From NCBI RefSeq assembly GCF_003725775.1, contig NZ_RJSG01000001.1, positions 464,746 through 528,745 on the forward strand: 64,000 nt of DNA, in the 5' to 3' direction. Below, piece after piece: positions 10,902-19,493 of the stretch (positions are counted from its first letter, which is position 1; the number at the start of each line of letters is the position of its first letter). Both the position numbers and the translations under genes were made by a program. The notes beneath the pieces were generated by a model. It was not told where the DNA came from. It was given only the letters and a program-made list of their open reading frames with translations, and made no database searches. The DNA is from Nocardioides marmorisolisilvae. Lineage in GTDB: Bacteria; Actinomycetota; Actinomycetes; Propionibacteriales; Nocardioidaceae.

Positions 10902-12863
10902 TCACATGCGTTGGCCTTCGACGGTTCCGGGGGCGAGCATCTCGGCGGCCTGCATCTCGGCCGGTACGCCGAACGCGTCGACGAGGTCCTCGGCGATCGG
11001 ACGCAACTTACGGCACAGCTCGCTGATCTCCTTGCTGATGGCCTTGGAACGGGACGAGGTGAGCCGGCCGTGCTCCATCCACCAGCCGCGGTCCGCCTCG
11101 ATCGCGGACAGCGCGTAGAGGTCGCAGAGCAGGTAGAGAGCCGACTTGTTGGGACCGTCGGGGGTGGCGCGCACCTTGTCGACGAAGGCCTCGAGCACCA
11201 GCCGCTCGACGTGGGCACGCGCCGACCCGATGACGTGGTCCTGGCAGCGGCTGAACACCTCCTTGGGGTCCATCCCGGCGTCCATGCCGGCCTTCAGCCG
11301 CTTCGCGACGCCGGCCAGCATGTGCTCCTCGCGCCAGCGGAACATCGCCAGCTGGTACTCGGAGTCGACGATCTCGGCCTCCTGGGCCCAGTCGTCCCCG
11401 CCGGGAAGGATGTCCTTGACCCGCTCGAGAAGCTTGTGCACCGAGGTCTTCTCGACGACCGTGTCGACCGCCATCCCCGCGACGAAGCGCACCATGCCGA
11501 GCTGGTCGAGGTCGCTGAACTCCGAGGAGTAGTCGGTCAGCAGGCCCTTGGCGACCAGCTGCAGCAGGATGTGGTTGTCGCCCTCGAAGGTGGTGAACAC
11601 GTCTGTGTCGGCACGCAGAGCGTCGAACCGGTTCGCCGACAGGTAACCGGCCCCGCCGCAGGCCTCGCGGCACTCCTGGATCGTGCGGCTGCCGTGCCAG
11701 GTTCCCAGCGCCTTCGTCCCGGCCGCCCGCGACTCCAGCGCGCGACGGGTGCGCTCGTCGACCTCGGCGGTGGCCGAGAAGACCGCGTGCAGCTGGCCGG
11801 CCAGGACCTCCTGGGCGAAGTGCAGCGCGTAGGTGCGCGCGATCAGCGGGAGCAGCCGGCGTTGGTGCAGTCCGTAGTCGAGCAGCAGCTCCTCGGGGCC
11901 GCCCGGGTTCCCGAACTGGCGCCGGCCGAGCGCGTACTTCGTCGCGATCGACAAGGCGACCTTGCTGGCGTTGATACTCGCCCCGCCGACGCACACCCGG
12001 CCCTGGACCAGGGTGCCGAGCATCGTGAAGAACCGCCGGTCCGGGTTGTCGATCTCGGAGCGGTAGACACCGGTCTCGGTGACGTCGGCGTACCGGTTGA
12101 GCAGGTTCTCCCGCGGGATGCGGACGCCGTCGAACCAGATCCGTCCGTTGTCGACGCCGTTGAGGCCGATCTTGCGGCCGTCGTCCTCGATCCGCACGTC
12201 CTTGAGGACCTTGCCCTTGGCGTCACGGATCGGCACCACGAACGCGTGCACGCCCTCGGACTGGCCGCCGATCTCGAGCTGGGCGAAGACGACCGCGAGC
12301 CGGGCATGGGCGGCGGCGTTGCCGATGTAGTCCTTGCGGGAGTGGTCGTCCGGGGTGGTGATCACGAACTCGTGGGTCTCGACGTCGTACGTCGCGACGG
12401 TGCCGAGCGCCTGCACGTTCGAGCCGTGCCCGGTCTCGGTCATCGCGAAGCAACCGAGCAGCTGCCCGCTGACCAGGTCCTTGAGGTAGGCGTCGTGGTG
12501 CTTCTTGGTGCCGAGCTGGAGGATCGCGCCGCCGAAGAGCCCGAACTGCACGCCGACCTTGACCAGCACCGACAGGTCCCCGAAGGCCATCGTCTCGAAC
12601 GCGGCCACCGAGGCGCCGATGTCGCCTCCGCCGCCGTACTCGGTGGGGAAGCCGAGCCCGGTCTGCCCGGTGCCGGCCAGCTCGACCACGACGTCCTTGA
12701 CCCGCTCCCGGAACTTGCCACGGTCCAGGTCGCGCTGGTCGGTGAGGATCGAGGCGTACTCGACCAGGCGCTTGCGGGTGAGATCGCGGACCTCGACGTA
12801 GCTGCCGTCCAGCAGGGCGGTCATTGCCGGTACGTCGACCTGGGGCTGCTCGTAGTCGGCCAT
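10902..12863 (-). CDS. acyl-CoA oxidase / acyl-CoA dehydrogenase family protein
   Basis: FAD-dependent enzyme of 653 residues that introduces the alpha-beta double bond into acyl-CoA in fatty-acid or side-chain beta-oxidation. Length and motifs fit acyl-CoA oxidases: CFAMTETGHGSNVQALGT (about residues 145-162), the FAD-binding ALGRRQFG region, and VFTTFEGDNHILLQLVAKGLL, which contains the conserved catalytic glutamate. The start was chosen at ATG 12863 (MADYEQPQVD) with weak GAGG upstream; the longer frame to 12926 adds unconserved basic residues. It is cotranscribed with the downstream methyltransferase. It may act with the MBL/SDR operon at 20682-23699, but that is only inference. Confidence 0.9.
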   Translation of the reverse strand: MADYEQPQVDVPAMTALLDGSYVEVRDLTRKRLVEYASILTDQRDLDRGKFRERVKDVVVELAGTGQTGLGFPTEYGGGGDIGASVAAFETMAFGDLSVLVKVGVQFGLFGGAILQLGTKKHHDAYLKDLVSGQLLGCFAMTETGHGSNVQALGTVATYDVETHEFVITTPDDHSRKDYIGNAAAHARLAVVFAQLEIGGQSEGVHAFVVPIRDAKGKVLKDVRIEDDGRKIGLNGVDNGRIWFDGVRIPRENLLNRYADVTETGVYRSEIDNPDRRFFTMLGTLVQGRVCVGGASINASKVALSIATKYALGRRQFGNPGGPEELLLDYGLHQRRLLPLIARTYALHFAQEVLAGQLHAVFSATAEVDERTRRALESRAAGTKALGTWHGSRTIQECREACGGAGYLSANRFDALRADTDVFTTFEGDNHILLQLVAKGLLTDYSSEFSDLDQLGMVRFVAGMAVDTVVEKTSVHKLLERVKDILPGGDDWAQEAEIVDSEYQLAMFRWREEHMLAGVAKRLKAGMDAGMDPKEVFSRCQDHVIGSARAHVERLVLEAFVDKVRATPDGPNKSALYLLCDLYALSAIEADRGWWMEHGRLTSSRSKAISKEISELCRKLRPIAEDLVDAFGVPAEMQAAEMLAPGTVEGQRM

Positions 12864-12988
12864 GGCCTCATGCTGCCAGCATCGCGATCGTCGCGAAACG
12901 CTCTGGCCCCCGTAATCGCGAGCCACGTAATGCCGGGACGAGTTTTACGTCCTTCCCGCACTCCACTGTCAAAGAGGAAGGCGGGCTC

Positions 12989-13765
12989 GTGAGACTTCGT
13001 GCACTCCTAGCCGTGGTGATCGTTGTCGGCGGAGTGCAGGCTCTCGCTAGTCCTGCAGCTCAGGCTGCTAGCGATTGCCCAAGCACGACCAGATCATCGA
13101 ACTACGGCGGCTACTCGACCTATTCGTCGGCGACGTACGGGGCCCGCGGGCGCATTGATTTCCACAACCCCGATCTCTGCGGCAGCGACGTCACCGGCCC
13201 GGGGCTCAGCACGGTGTGGGCTATGGTCACCGCGAAGTCGGTCGATTCGACTGGATCTGACGGTTGGGCTCAAAGCGGGTACATGCAGTTGGGATCCGGA
13301 GCGCCGTTCGACTCGAGCGGGATCCGCATCTTCTTCCAGAACACCAATAAGTGTCGGGCCCACGCGAGCTGCCCCACTGGAAGCAGTCCCTACACGACCA
13401 AGTTCTTCGGGACAGCCTCCAAGGCCGCGTTCTACTCCTCGTACCTCAGGGCATCGGACGACCGGATTCACATGACGGCAGCCGGTACGGACCTCGGAAC
13501 TGTGGGCTACGACGTCACGGGTCAGTGGAAACCGCAATGGAGTGCCCAATACGGCGCTGAGACCTACCACTTCGAAGACGACGTTCCCGGGACCAAGACG
13601 AGCCAAACCCACTTCGACTACCTGCAGCAGTACGCGCAGAACGGCGACATCAACTTCATTTCGTCGCTCTCGTACACGTCACCCGCGACCAGCCGGTACC
13701 ACCGAGCGTCGTACAGCCCATCAGTCGGAGGGAAAGGATTTCTCGTATGGACGGATCCACTGTGA
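12989..13765 (+). CDS. secreted protein of unknown function
   Basis: I do not recognise this 258-residue protein. It has a clear Sec signal peptide (VRLRALLAVVIVVGG... ending near AQA, residue about 29). The mature part is rich in S, T, Y and G and has four cysteines (DCPS, DLCGS, NKCRAHASC). It looks like an extracellular beta-rich domain. The start is GTG at 12989 with AGAGGAAGG upstream. Codon use is more relaxed than in flanking genes (many A/T third positions), suggesting transfer. Its last 19 bases overlap the next gene, so the two form a translationally linked pair. Confidence 0.7.
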   Translation: MRLRALLAVVIVVGGVQALASPAAQAASDCPSTTRSSNYGGYSTYSSATYGARGRIDFHNPDLCGSDVTGPGLSTVWAMVTAKSVDSTGSDGWAQSGYMQLGSGAPFDSSGIRIFFQNTNKCRAHASCPTGSSPYTTKFFGTASKAAFYSSYLRASDDRIHMTAAGTDLGTVGYDVTGQWKPQWSAQYGAETYHFEDDVPGTKTSQTHFDYLQQYAQNGDINFISSLSYTSPATSRYHRASYSPSVGGKGFLVWTDPL

Positions 13766-14331
13766 TACGCGCTTCTAGGTCCGCAGCGATCCCGGTCGCT
13801 GCGGCCGCCGCTGTGGGCATTGCGATTGTAGGAACGACGTTTGCCACGGAGACGAAACAGGCACCCTCAGTCGCGGGCAGCCAAGTGCTTCCTCATGCTG
13901 CGAGGACGCCTCCACCGTCGGTGGGAGCAACCGTGATCGACGCCCTTGAACGCCAGAAGACGATCGTTCGCGAGGTGCCGCTGGGCTCTGCGACTCCTAC
14001 AGTCGACCTGACCGGTGCCGAGAGCGCCAGCTCCAGGGCGTTCGCGCACCTCCTCGGTTCCAAGGCCGCGAGCGGCGCCAACCTAGCCAGAGTCAGCGAG
14101 CCGGAGTACGGACGCCAGGCCGAAGCAGATCCCGCCAAGCCGTCACGAATCGAGCCTGTGATTCAGGACCGTCTGGCATGGGTCCTGGTGTTCGACGACG
14201 TACAGGTTCCCGTCCTTGGACCGCTTACCCCAACCCAAGGGCAGGCCAGCAAGCCCGACTACTACACCGCACAGTTCGTCGTGATCGTGGACGCGCTCAC
14301 CGGCGAGGTTCTGACCGCCGAATCGATCTAG
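13747..14331 (+). CDS. small exported or membrane-anchored protein of unknown function
   Basis: This 194-residue protein has one hydrophobic N-terminal segment (about residues 12-33, AAIPVAAAAAVGIAIVGTTF), either a signal anchor or an uncleaved leader. The C-terminal part (LAWVLVFDDVQVPVLG ... YYTAQFVVIVDALTGEVL) resembles the end of PepSY-like or exported accessory domains, but I cannot assign a family. Its ATG at 13747 lies inside the end of the upstream secreted-protein gene (19-base overlap). Its stop is only two bases from the convergent NlpC/P60 stop. It shares the relaxed codon use of its partner. Confidence 0.65.
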   Translation: MDGSTVIRASRSAAIPVAAAAAVGIAIVGTTFATETKQAPSVAGSQVLPHAARTPPPSVGATVIDALERQKTIVREVPLGSATPTVDLTGAESASSRAFAHLLGSKAASGANLARVSEPEYGRQAEADPAKPSRIEPVIQDRLAWVLVFDDVQVPVLGPLTPTQGQASKPDYYTAQFVVIVDALTGEVLTAESI

Positions 14332-14333
14332 AC

Positions 14334-15611
14334 CTACGGGCGCCCGAAGAAGTTCGGCGGGATCCAGTCATACATGCCGCTGATCTCGACGTAGGAGCCG
14401 GTCCGCGGAGCCTGGATGATCTTGCCGTCACCGATGTACATGGCCACGTGGTGGATCGTGTTCGGCGAGGTCCCCCAGAAGACCAGGTCACCGGGGCGCA
14501 GGTCGCCGACACCGATGTGCACGGTCAGCTGGTACTGCGCCGCCGAGTAGTGCGGCAGCGCCACGCCGCCGGCCTTCCAGGCCATCATCGTCAGCCCCGA
14601 GCAGTCCCAGCGGTCCGGGCCCGCGGCGGCCCACACGTAGGGGTCACCGAGCTGCGCCTTGGCGAACTTGATCGCCTTGGCGGCCCCGTCGGCCGTGCCG
14701 TCCGGGCTCGACAGCCCGGGCAGGTCCCAGCCGCCCTCCTCGGGCAGGTTCTCGTCCTCGTGCGATGAGGAGTTCTTGGTCGCTTCCTCGGCGTCGTGCT
14801 TGGCCTTCGCCTCCGCTGCGGCGGCGGCCCGGGCCTCGGCGACCTTCTCCAGGTGGCGCTGACGCTGGGCGGCGAGCTTCACCGAGATCTTCTGGGCCGC
14901 GGCGAGCTGGTGCACGAGCTCGGTGCGCTGCGCGCCGATCTGGGACGCCTTGGTCTGCGCGTCGTTGGCGGCCTGGGCAGCCTGCGCGCGCAGCGTGGCG
15001 GCCTTCTTGGTCAGCTTGGTCTCGGCTTGCACGGCCTTCTCGGCCTTGGCCTGGGCGACCCGGGCGAGCGCATTCATCGCGGTGAACTGGTCGAAGCGGG
15101 CCTGCATCGAGTCGGCGGCGCTGTTCACCGCAGCCACCCGGTTCATCACACCGTCGATGCTGTCGGCGCCGAGGAAGGCCGTGACGCCGGCGAGCGAGGA
15201 CCCGTCCTGAGCGCCCTGGGTGACCAGCGCCGCGATGCCGGCCCGCTCGCTCTCGACGTTCTGGGCTGCCTTGGCGGCGTCGGCCTTGGCCTGCGCGGTC
15301 TGGGCCTTGGCCTGCTGCAGCCGGTACATCGCGCCGTTGTAGGCCTCGGCGGCCATCTCGGCCTTCTCGCCCGCCGCCTGGAGCGCGTCGTTGGCCACGA
15401 CGAGCTGGGCCTGGAGCGAGGCCACGTCGCGGGTCCGCTGGGCGACGACCGCCTTGGCGTGCTCGACCTCGGAACGCGTCGGCGCTCCCGGGTGCCGGTC
15501 GGCCTGTGCCGACGCGGTCACCCCGAGAACGGACGTGGCAGCCACGACGACAGCCACGATCCCCCGCATTACCCCCAAGCGCACCCGACGACGGTAAACC
15601 TCATCCGTCAC
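14334..15611 (-). CDS. NlpC/P60-family peptidoglycan endopeptidase with coiled-coil N-terminus
   Basis: Secreted cell-wall hydrolase of the RipA/RPF-interacting type, 425 residues. In order: a signal peptide (hydrophobic GIVAVVVAATSVLGV, ending ASAQA), a long Ala/Gln/Lys-rich coiled coil (about 45-280), an acidic linker, then the NlpC/P60 domain with Cys in DRWDCSGLTMMAW (about residue 343) and His in HHVAMYIGDG. The annotated start is GTG at 15611; a start at ATG 15569 (MRGIVAVVV) is about equally possible and would leave a shorter n-region. It is downstream of the PAP2 gene on the same strand. It likely cleaves D-Glu-mDAP/LL-DAP bonds during division. Confidence 0.9.
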   Translation of the reverse strand: MTDEVYRRRVRLGVMRGIVAVVVAATSVLGVTASAQADRHPGAPTRSEVEHAKAVVAQRTRDVASLQAQLVVANDALQAAGEKAEMAAEAYNGAMYRLQQAKAQTAQAKADAAKAAQNVESERAGIAALVTQGAQDGSSLAGVTAFLGADSIDGVMNRVAAVNSAADSMQARFDQFTAMNALARVAQAKAEKAVQAETKLTKKAATLRAQAAQAANDAQTKASQIGAQRTELVHQLAAAQKISVKLAAQRQRHLEKVAEARAAAAAEAKAKHDAEEATKNSSSHEDENLPEEGGWDLPGLSSPDGTADGAAKAIKFAKAQLGDPYVWAAAGPDRWDCSGLTMMAWKAGGVALPHYSAAQYQLTVHIGVGDLRPGDLVFWGTSPNTIHHVAMYIGDGKIIQAPRTGSYVEISGMYDWIPPNFFGRP

Positions 15612-15667
15612 AGAAGGAACAGAATGCTCAAAAAAGCATCAAACTCACGGCGTGTCGGCTTGACGAA

Positions 15668-16771
15668 CTACACCGATGTCATTTCGTCGATCGGCACCTC
15701 GTCGGTCGAGGTCGTCGGGTGCGAGCTGCGGCCACCGCGGTCGAACTTCTGACCGGTGGCGATACCGCCCAGGTAGACCGCGATCAGCGCGATGGCGAGG
15801 CCGGCGATGTCGTCGGCGATGTAGTGCCAGCCGAAGTACGTGGTCGCCAGGATGGTGAGGAACGAGTAGACCCACAGGCCGACCCGGAACGCCTTGGTCC
15901 GCAGCGTGTACTGACCGACCAGCGCCAGCGTGACCGTGATCGCGACGTGCAACGAGGCGAAGCCGGCGACCGACTGGACGCCGTCGGCGAACGGATTGAA
16001 CAAGATGCTCTGACGTCCGTTGAACAAGGCGTCCTGGAGCTGGGCGACCCCGGTGCCGGGCAGGTCCTGGTAGAGCCAGGGGAAGAAGAAGTTCGGGCCG
16101 AGCGTGGGGATCGCGTAGTAGCTCAGCGTGCCCAGGGCCCAGCAGATGCACTGCGCCGTGATGAACCAGTAGCCGAAGCTGACGTTGCGCGACCAGACCG
16201 CCCAGACGACCACCGAGATCGGCACCATCGGCAGGAACAGCAGGTAGATCCAGGAGAGCACGTACGCGCTCACGCCGGTGCCCAGGACGGTGTGCAGGAT
16301 CGTGGACGGGTCGTGACCGAACATCAGCCACTCGTCGAACCGGTGCAGCGCGAAGTCGTACTTCTTCGGCTTGCCGTCGACCGACATCACGAACGGCAGG
16401 AAGTTCTTGAGGTTCCGGTAGCTGACGTAGGTGACGTAGAACGAGATCAGGCCGACCACGACCAGCTGGATCCGCTCCCGGGTCCAGTGCTCCTTGACCA
16501 GCAGCGTCGCCTCGGCACGGAAGCGGCCCGGGTTGCCGCGGGCACGGAACAGCGTGCGCGGCAGCACGTCGGCGATGAAGGCACCGATCACCAGCAGCGG
16601 CAACCGGATCCAGGCCGGGCCGAGGAAGCCGTCGGGGTCGCGCAGCGGGTAGCCGAGCGAACGGCTGCACACGAACGCCAGCACACCCATGACGATGGCC
16701 ACCGAGACCAGCAGGGCATAGGCGCGACGCCAGCTTCCGGCCGCGCGAGCAGGTTTCGAGACCGTCGTCAC
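15668..16771 (-). CDS. PAP2-superfamily membrane phosphatase (inositol phosphorylceramide synthase-like)
   Basis: Polytopic membrane protein of 367 residues with about six to seven transmembrane segments. The PAP2 catalytic signature is split as usual: GFASLHVAI near residue 270 and FGWHYIADDIAG near 320, giving the conserved His and Asp. The overall form (long N-terminal part, FFFPW loop) resembles the Aur1/inositol-phosphoryl-transferase subgroup in actinobacteria. It probably acts on lipid phosphates at the outer face of the membrane. Start is GTG at 16771; the longer open frame upstream is a shadow of the ABC ATPase gene. Confidence 0.85.
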   Translation of the reverse strand: MTTVSKPARAAGSWRRAYALLVSVAIVMGVLAFVCSRSLGYPLRDPDGFLGPAWIRLPLLVIGAFIADVLPRTLFRARGNPGRFRAEATLLVKEHWTRERIQLVVVGLISFYVTYVSYRNLKNFLPFVMSVDGKPKKYDFALHRFDEWLMFGHDPSTILHTVLGTGVSAYVLSWIYLLFLPMVPISVVVWAVWSRNVSFGYWFITAQCICWALGTLSYYAIPTLGPNFFFPWLYQDLPGTGVAQLQDALFNGRQSILFNPFADGVQSVAGFASLHVAITVTLALVGQYTLRTKAFRVGLWVYSFLTILATTYFGWHYIADDIAGLAIALIAVYLGGIATGQKFDRGGRSSHPTTSTDEVPIDEMTSV

Positions 16772-16848
16772 GGAGCACCCCGTTCCGTGGCGTAGTCCTT
16801 CACGAGGCGGCAGTCTACGGAACCCGCCTGAGGAGAACCTGACCGGCG

Positions 16849-17844
16849 TCAGCCCAGCGGCGCCAGACGGTCGGTCCGGACCCCGACCCGCACCCGCTCC
16901 CCCGCCCGTGCGGGGTGCCCCGGATCGGCCACCGCGGCGAGCCGGCCGAGGCCGTCGACGTCGAGCACCAGGCGCACCTGCTCGGGGCTCACCCGCGCGG
17001 ACACCACCTGGGCGGCCAGCGGTCCGGAAGGGTCGATCTCGAGGGCCGAGCGCCGCAGCGCCACCGCGCTCCAGGTCGCGGCGGGGTCGATCAGCCCGCG
17101 CAGGAGCTCGGCCTGCGCCCCGGTGAGCACCTCCGCGTAGCCGAGGAACCGGGCGGACCAGGCGTCGGCGGGATGCTCCCAGACCGCGGCCAGGTCGCCG
17201 ACCTGCACGATCCGTCCTTCGCGCATCACCGCCATCCGGTCGGCGATGGCGAAGGCCTCCTCGTGGTCGTGGGTGACGAGCAGCGTGGTCGTGCCGGCCC
17301 GGCGCAGGATGTCGTGCAGGTCGCCGGCCAACCGCTCGCGCAGGCCGCGGTCGAGTGCGCTCAACGGCTCGTCGAGCAGCAGCAGCCGCGGTTGGACCGC
17401 GAGCGACCGCGCCAGCGCCACCCGCTGCCGCTCGCCTCCCGACAGCGTCGCCGGCATCCGGTCCCCGAAGCCCGCGAGGCCGACCAGGTCGAGCAGCTCC
17501 TCGACCCGCTCGGCGCGCTGCTGCCCCGGGACCCGGCGCAGGCGCAGCGGATACCCGACGTTGGAGGCGACGTCCTGGTGCGGGAACAGCTGTCCGTCCT
17601 GGAACATCAGCGCGAAGCCGCGCCGGTGGGTCGGCACCCGGGCCAGGTCCTGGCCGGCGTACACCACCGAGCCCGAGGCGGGCTGCTCGAGCCCGGCGAT
17701 CGCCCGCAGCAGGGTGGACTTGCCGCACCCGGACGGCCCGAGCACCGCGGTGACCGATCCGGCGGGCAGCACCAGGTCGACGCCGTCGACCGCGGTCGTG
17801 CCGTCGAACCGCACCGTCAGCCCGCTGACCTCGAGGTCCTCCAC
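16849..17844 (-). CDS. thiamine ABC transporter, ATP-binding protein (ThiQ-like, extended)
   Basis: Energises import of thiamine or its phosphates. Motifs: Walker A GPSGCGKST near residue 40, Q-loop FQDGQLFPHQ, signature LSGGERQRVALARSL near 138, Walker B LLLLDEPLSALD and the H-loop THDHEEAF. The 331 residues exceed classical ThiQ (about 230); the extra 90 or so C-terminal residues look like a TOBE-type regulatory domain, as in iron or molybdate importers. Start is GTG at 17844, one base after the permease stop. It is third in the riboswitch-controlled operon, which is the main evidence for the thiamine substrate. Confidence 0.88.
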   Translation of the reverse strand: MEDLEVSGLTVRFDGTTAVDGVDLVLPAGSVTAVLGPSGCGKSTLLRAIAGLEQPASGSVVYAGQDLARVPTHRRGFALMFQDGQLFPHQDVASNVGYPLRLRRVPGQQRAERVEELLDLVGLAGFGDRMPATLSGGERQRVALARSLAVQPRLLLLDEPLSALDRGLRERLAGDLHDILRRAGTTTLLVTHDHEEAFAIADRMAVMREGRIVQVGDLAAVWEHPADAWSARFLGYAEVLTGAQAELLRGLIDPAATWSAVALRRSALEIDPSGPLAAQVVSARVSPEQVRLVLDVDGLGRLAAVADPGHPARAGERVRVGVRTDRLAPLG

Positions 17845-17845
17845 G

Positions 17846-19486
17846 TCAGAACGCTCCCACGGATCCGACGCGGAACCGCTCGACCAGGAGCATCACGATC
17901 CCGGTCGCCGCGGCCAGCACCACCGAGGCCGCGAGCGCCATCCCGAAGTTCTCGGCACCCGGTCGCCCGATCAGACGGAAGATCACCACCGGCAGCGTCG
18001 GGTTGTCGTCGCGCGACAGGAAGCTGGTCGCGCCGAACTCCCCCAGCGAGACCGCGAACGCGAACCCGGTCGCCGCGACCAGCGCCCGCCACGCGTACGG
18101 CAGGTCGACCGAGAGCAGCACCCGGAGCGGGCCTGCGCCCAGCGACGCCGCCGCCTCGCGCTGGCGGGGGTCGATCGAGCTCAGCACCGGGGCGACGGTC
18201 CGCACCACCAGCGGCAGCGCGACCATCGCCTGGGCGATCGGGATCAGCAAGGAGGAGGAGCGCAGGTCCAGCGGCGGCTTGTTCAGCGTGATCAGGAAGC
18301 CGAACCCGAGGGTCACCGCCGAGACGCCCAGCGGGAGCATGAAGACCCCGTCGAAGACACCCGAGGCCCGGCGTACGGCGCGGGAGCGGGGCCGTCGCGA
18401 GACCAGGAACGCGACCACCGTCCCGAGCACCAGGGCGAACGCTGCGGCCTGCACCGCGATCTCGAGCGAGTGGGCCAGGGCGCTGCTCGCGGTCACCAGC
18501 AGCGCGTTGTGCGCGCCGGTGGTCTGCAGCGCCCGGTAGTTGGCCAGGCTCCAGGCGCCGTCGATGCGCAGCGAGGAGACCAGCAGCGTCGTCAGCGGCG
18601 TCACCAGCAGCGCGATCACCGCCGCGGTCCAGAGCAGCAGCGGCAGGTCGCGCACCGCCGGGCGACGTCCCCGTTCCGCGGCTCGGGTCAGCGCCGGGGC
18701 GTTGCGCCGGGTCCGGTGCGAGATGACGAGCAGCGCGGTGATCACCGCGATCTGGAGCACCGAGAGGGCAGCCGCGGCCTGGAGGTCGAGGTCCTGGGTG
18801 GTGAGCTGGTAGATCTCGGTCTCGACGTTCGCGTAGCGCAGCCCGCCGAGGGTCAGCACGATGCCGAACGAGGTCGAGCAGAACAGGAAGACCACGCTCG
18901 CCGCAGACGCGATCGAGGGCAGCAGGGCCGGCAGCGTGATCGTGCCGAACACCCGCAGCGGCGAGGCACCCAGCGCTGCCGCCGCCTCCTCGGTACGGCG
19001 GTCCAGGCCCTCCCAGAACGACCCGACGGTGCGCACCACGACGCTGACGTTGAAGAACACCAGGGCGGCGATGATCGCCGTCGCGGTGCCGTCGAGGTTC
19101 AGCCCTCCGAGGAGGCCGGACGGTGCGATCAGCTGGCGGAACGCGACGCCGACCACCACGGTGGGAAGCACGAACGGCACCACGATCAGCGTGCGCAGGA
19201 TGCGCTGGCCACCGAAGCTCAACCGGTGCAGCACGTACGCCGACGGCACCCCGAGCACCACCGCCAGGGCGGTCGAGAGCCCGGCGCTCCACAGGGTGAA
19301 CCAGACGACCCGGTGCACGCGGTCGCGCCCGAGGACGTCGAGCACCCCTCCCGGGTCGAACGAGCCGTCGGTCCAGAAGCCGCGGCCGATCATCCCGGAG
19401 ACCGGGTAGAGGAAGAACGCGACGAGGACGACCAGCGGGACCGCGACCAGCGTCGCGGTCCCGAGACGGCTCCTCAGCGTCGGCAT
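17846..19486 (-). CDS. thiP: thiamine ABC transporter, fused two-domain permease (ThiP-like)
   Basis: Integral membrane component of 546 residues made of two tandem BPD_transp_1 domains of about six helices each. The EAA coupling loops read EEAAAALGASPLRVFGTI (about residues 165-182) and REAAASLGAGPLRVL (about 440-455). The fused layout is typical of ThiP and of ferric-iron FbpB permeases; the upstream TPP riboswitch favours thiamine. Start is ATG at 19486, seven bases after the thiB stop, with GAGGG upstream. The ATPase gene begins one base after its stop. Confidence 0.9.
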   Translation of the reverse strand: MPTLRSRLGTATLVAVPLVVLVAFFLYPVSGMIGRGFWTDGSFDPGGVLDVLGRDRVHRVVWFTLWSAGLSTALAVVLGVPSAYVLHRLSFGGQRILRTLIVVPFVLPTVVVGVAFRQLIAPSGLLGGLNLDGTATAIIAALVFFNVSVVVRTVGSFWEGLDRRTEEAAAALGASPLRVFGTITLPALLPSIASAASVVFLFCSTSFGIVLTLGGLRYANVETEIYQLTTQDLDLQAAAALSVLQIAVITALLVISHRTRRNAPALTRAAERGRRPAVRDLPLLLWTAAVIALLVTPLTTLLVSSLRIDGAWSLANYRALQTTGAHNALLVTASSALAHSLEIAVQAAAFALVLGTVVAFLVSRRPRSRAVRRASGVFDGVFMLPLGVSAVTLGFGFLITLNKPPLDLRSSSLLIPIAQAMVALPLVVRTVAPVLSSIDPRQREAAASLGAGPLRVLLSVDLPYAWRALVAATGFAFAVSLGEFGATSFLSRDDNPTLPVVIFRLIGRPGAENFGMALAASVVLAAATGIVMLLVERFRVGSVGAF

Positions 19487-19493
19487 CGGACCC

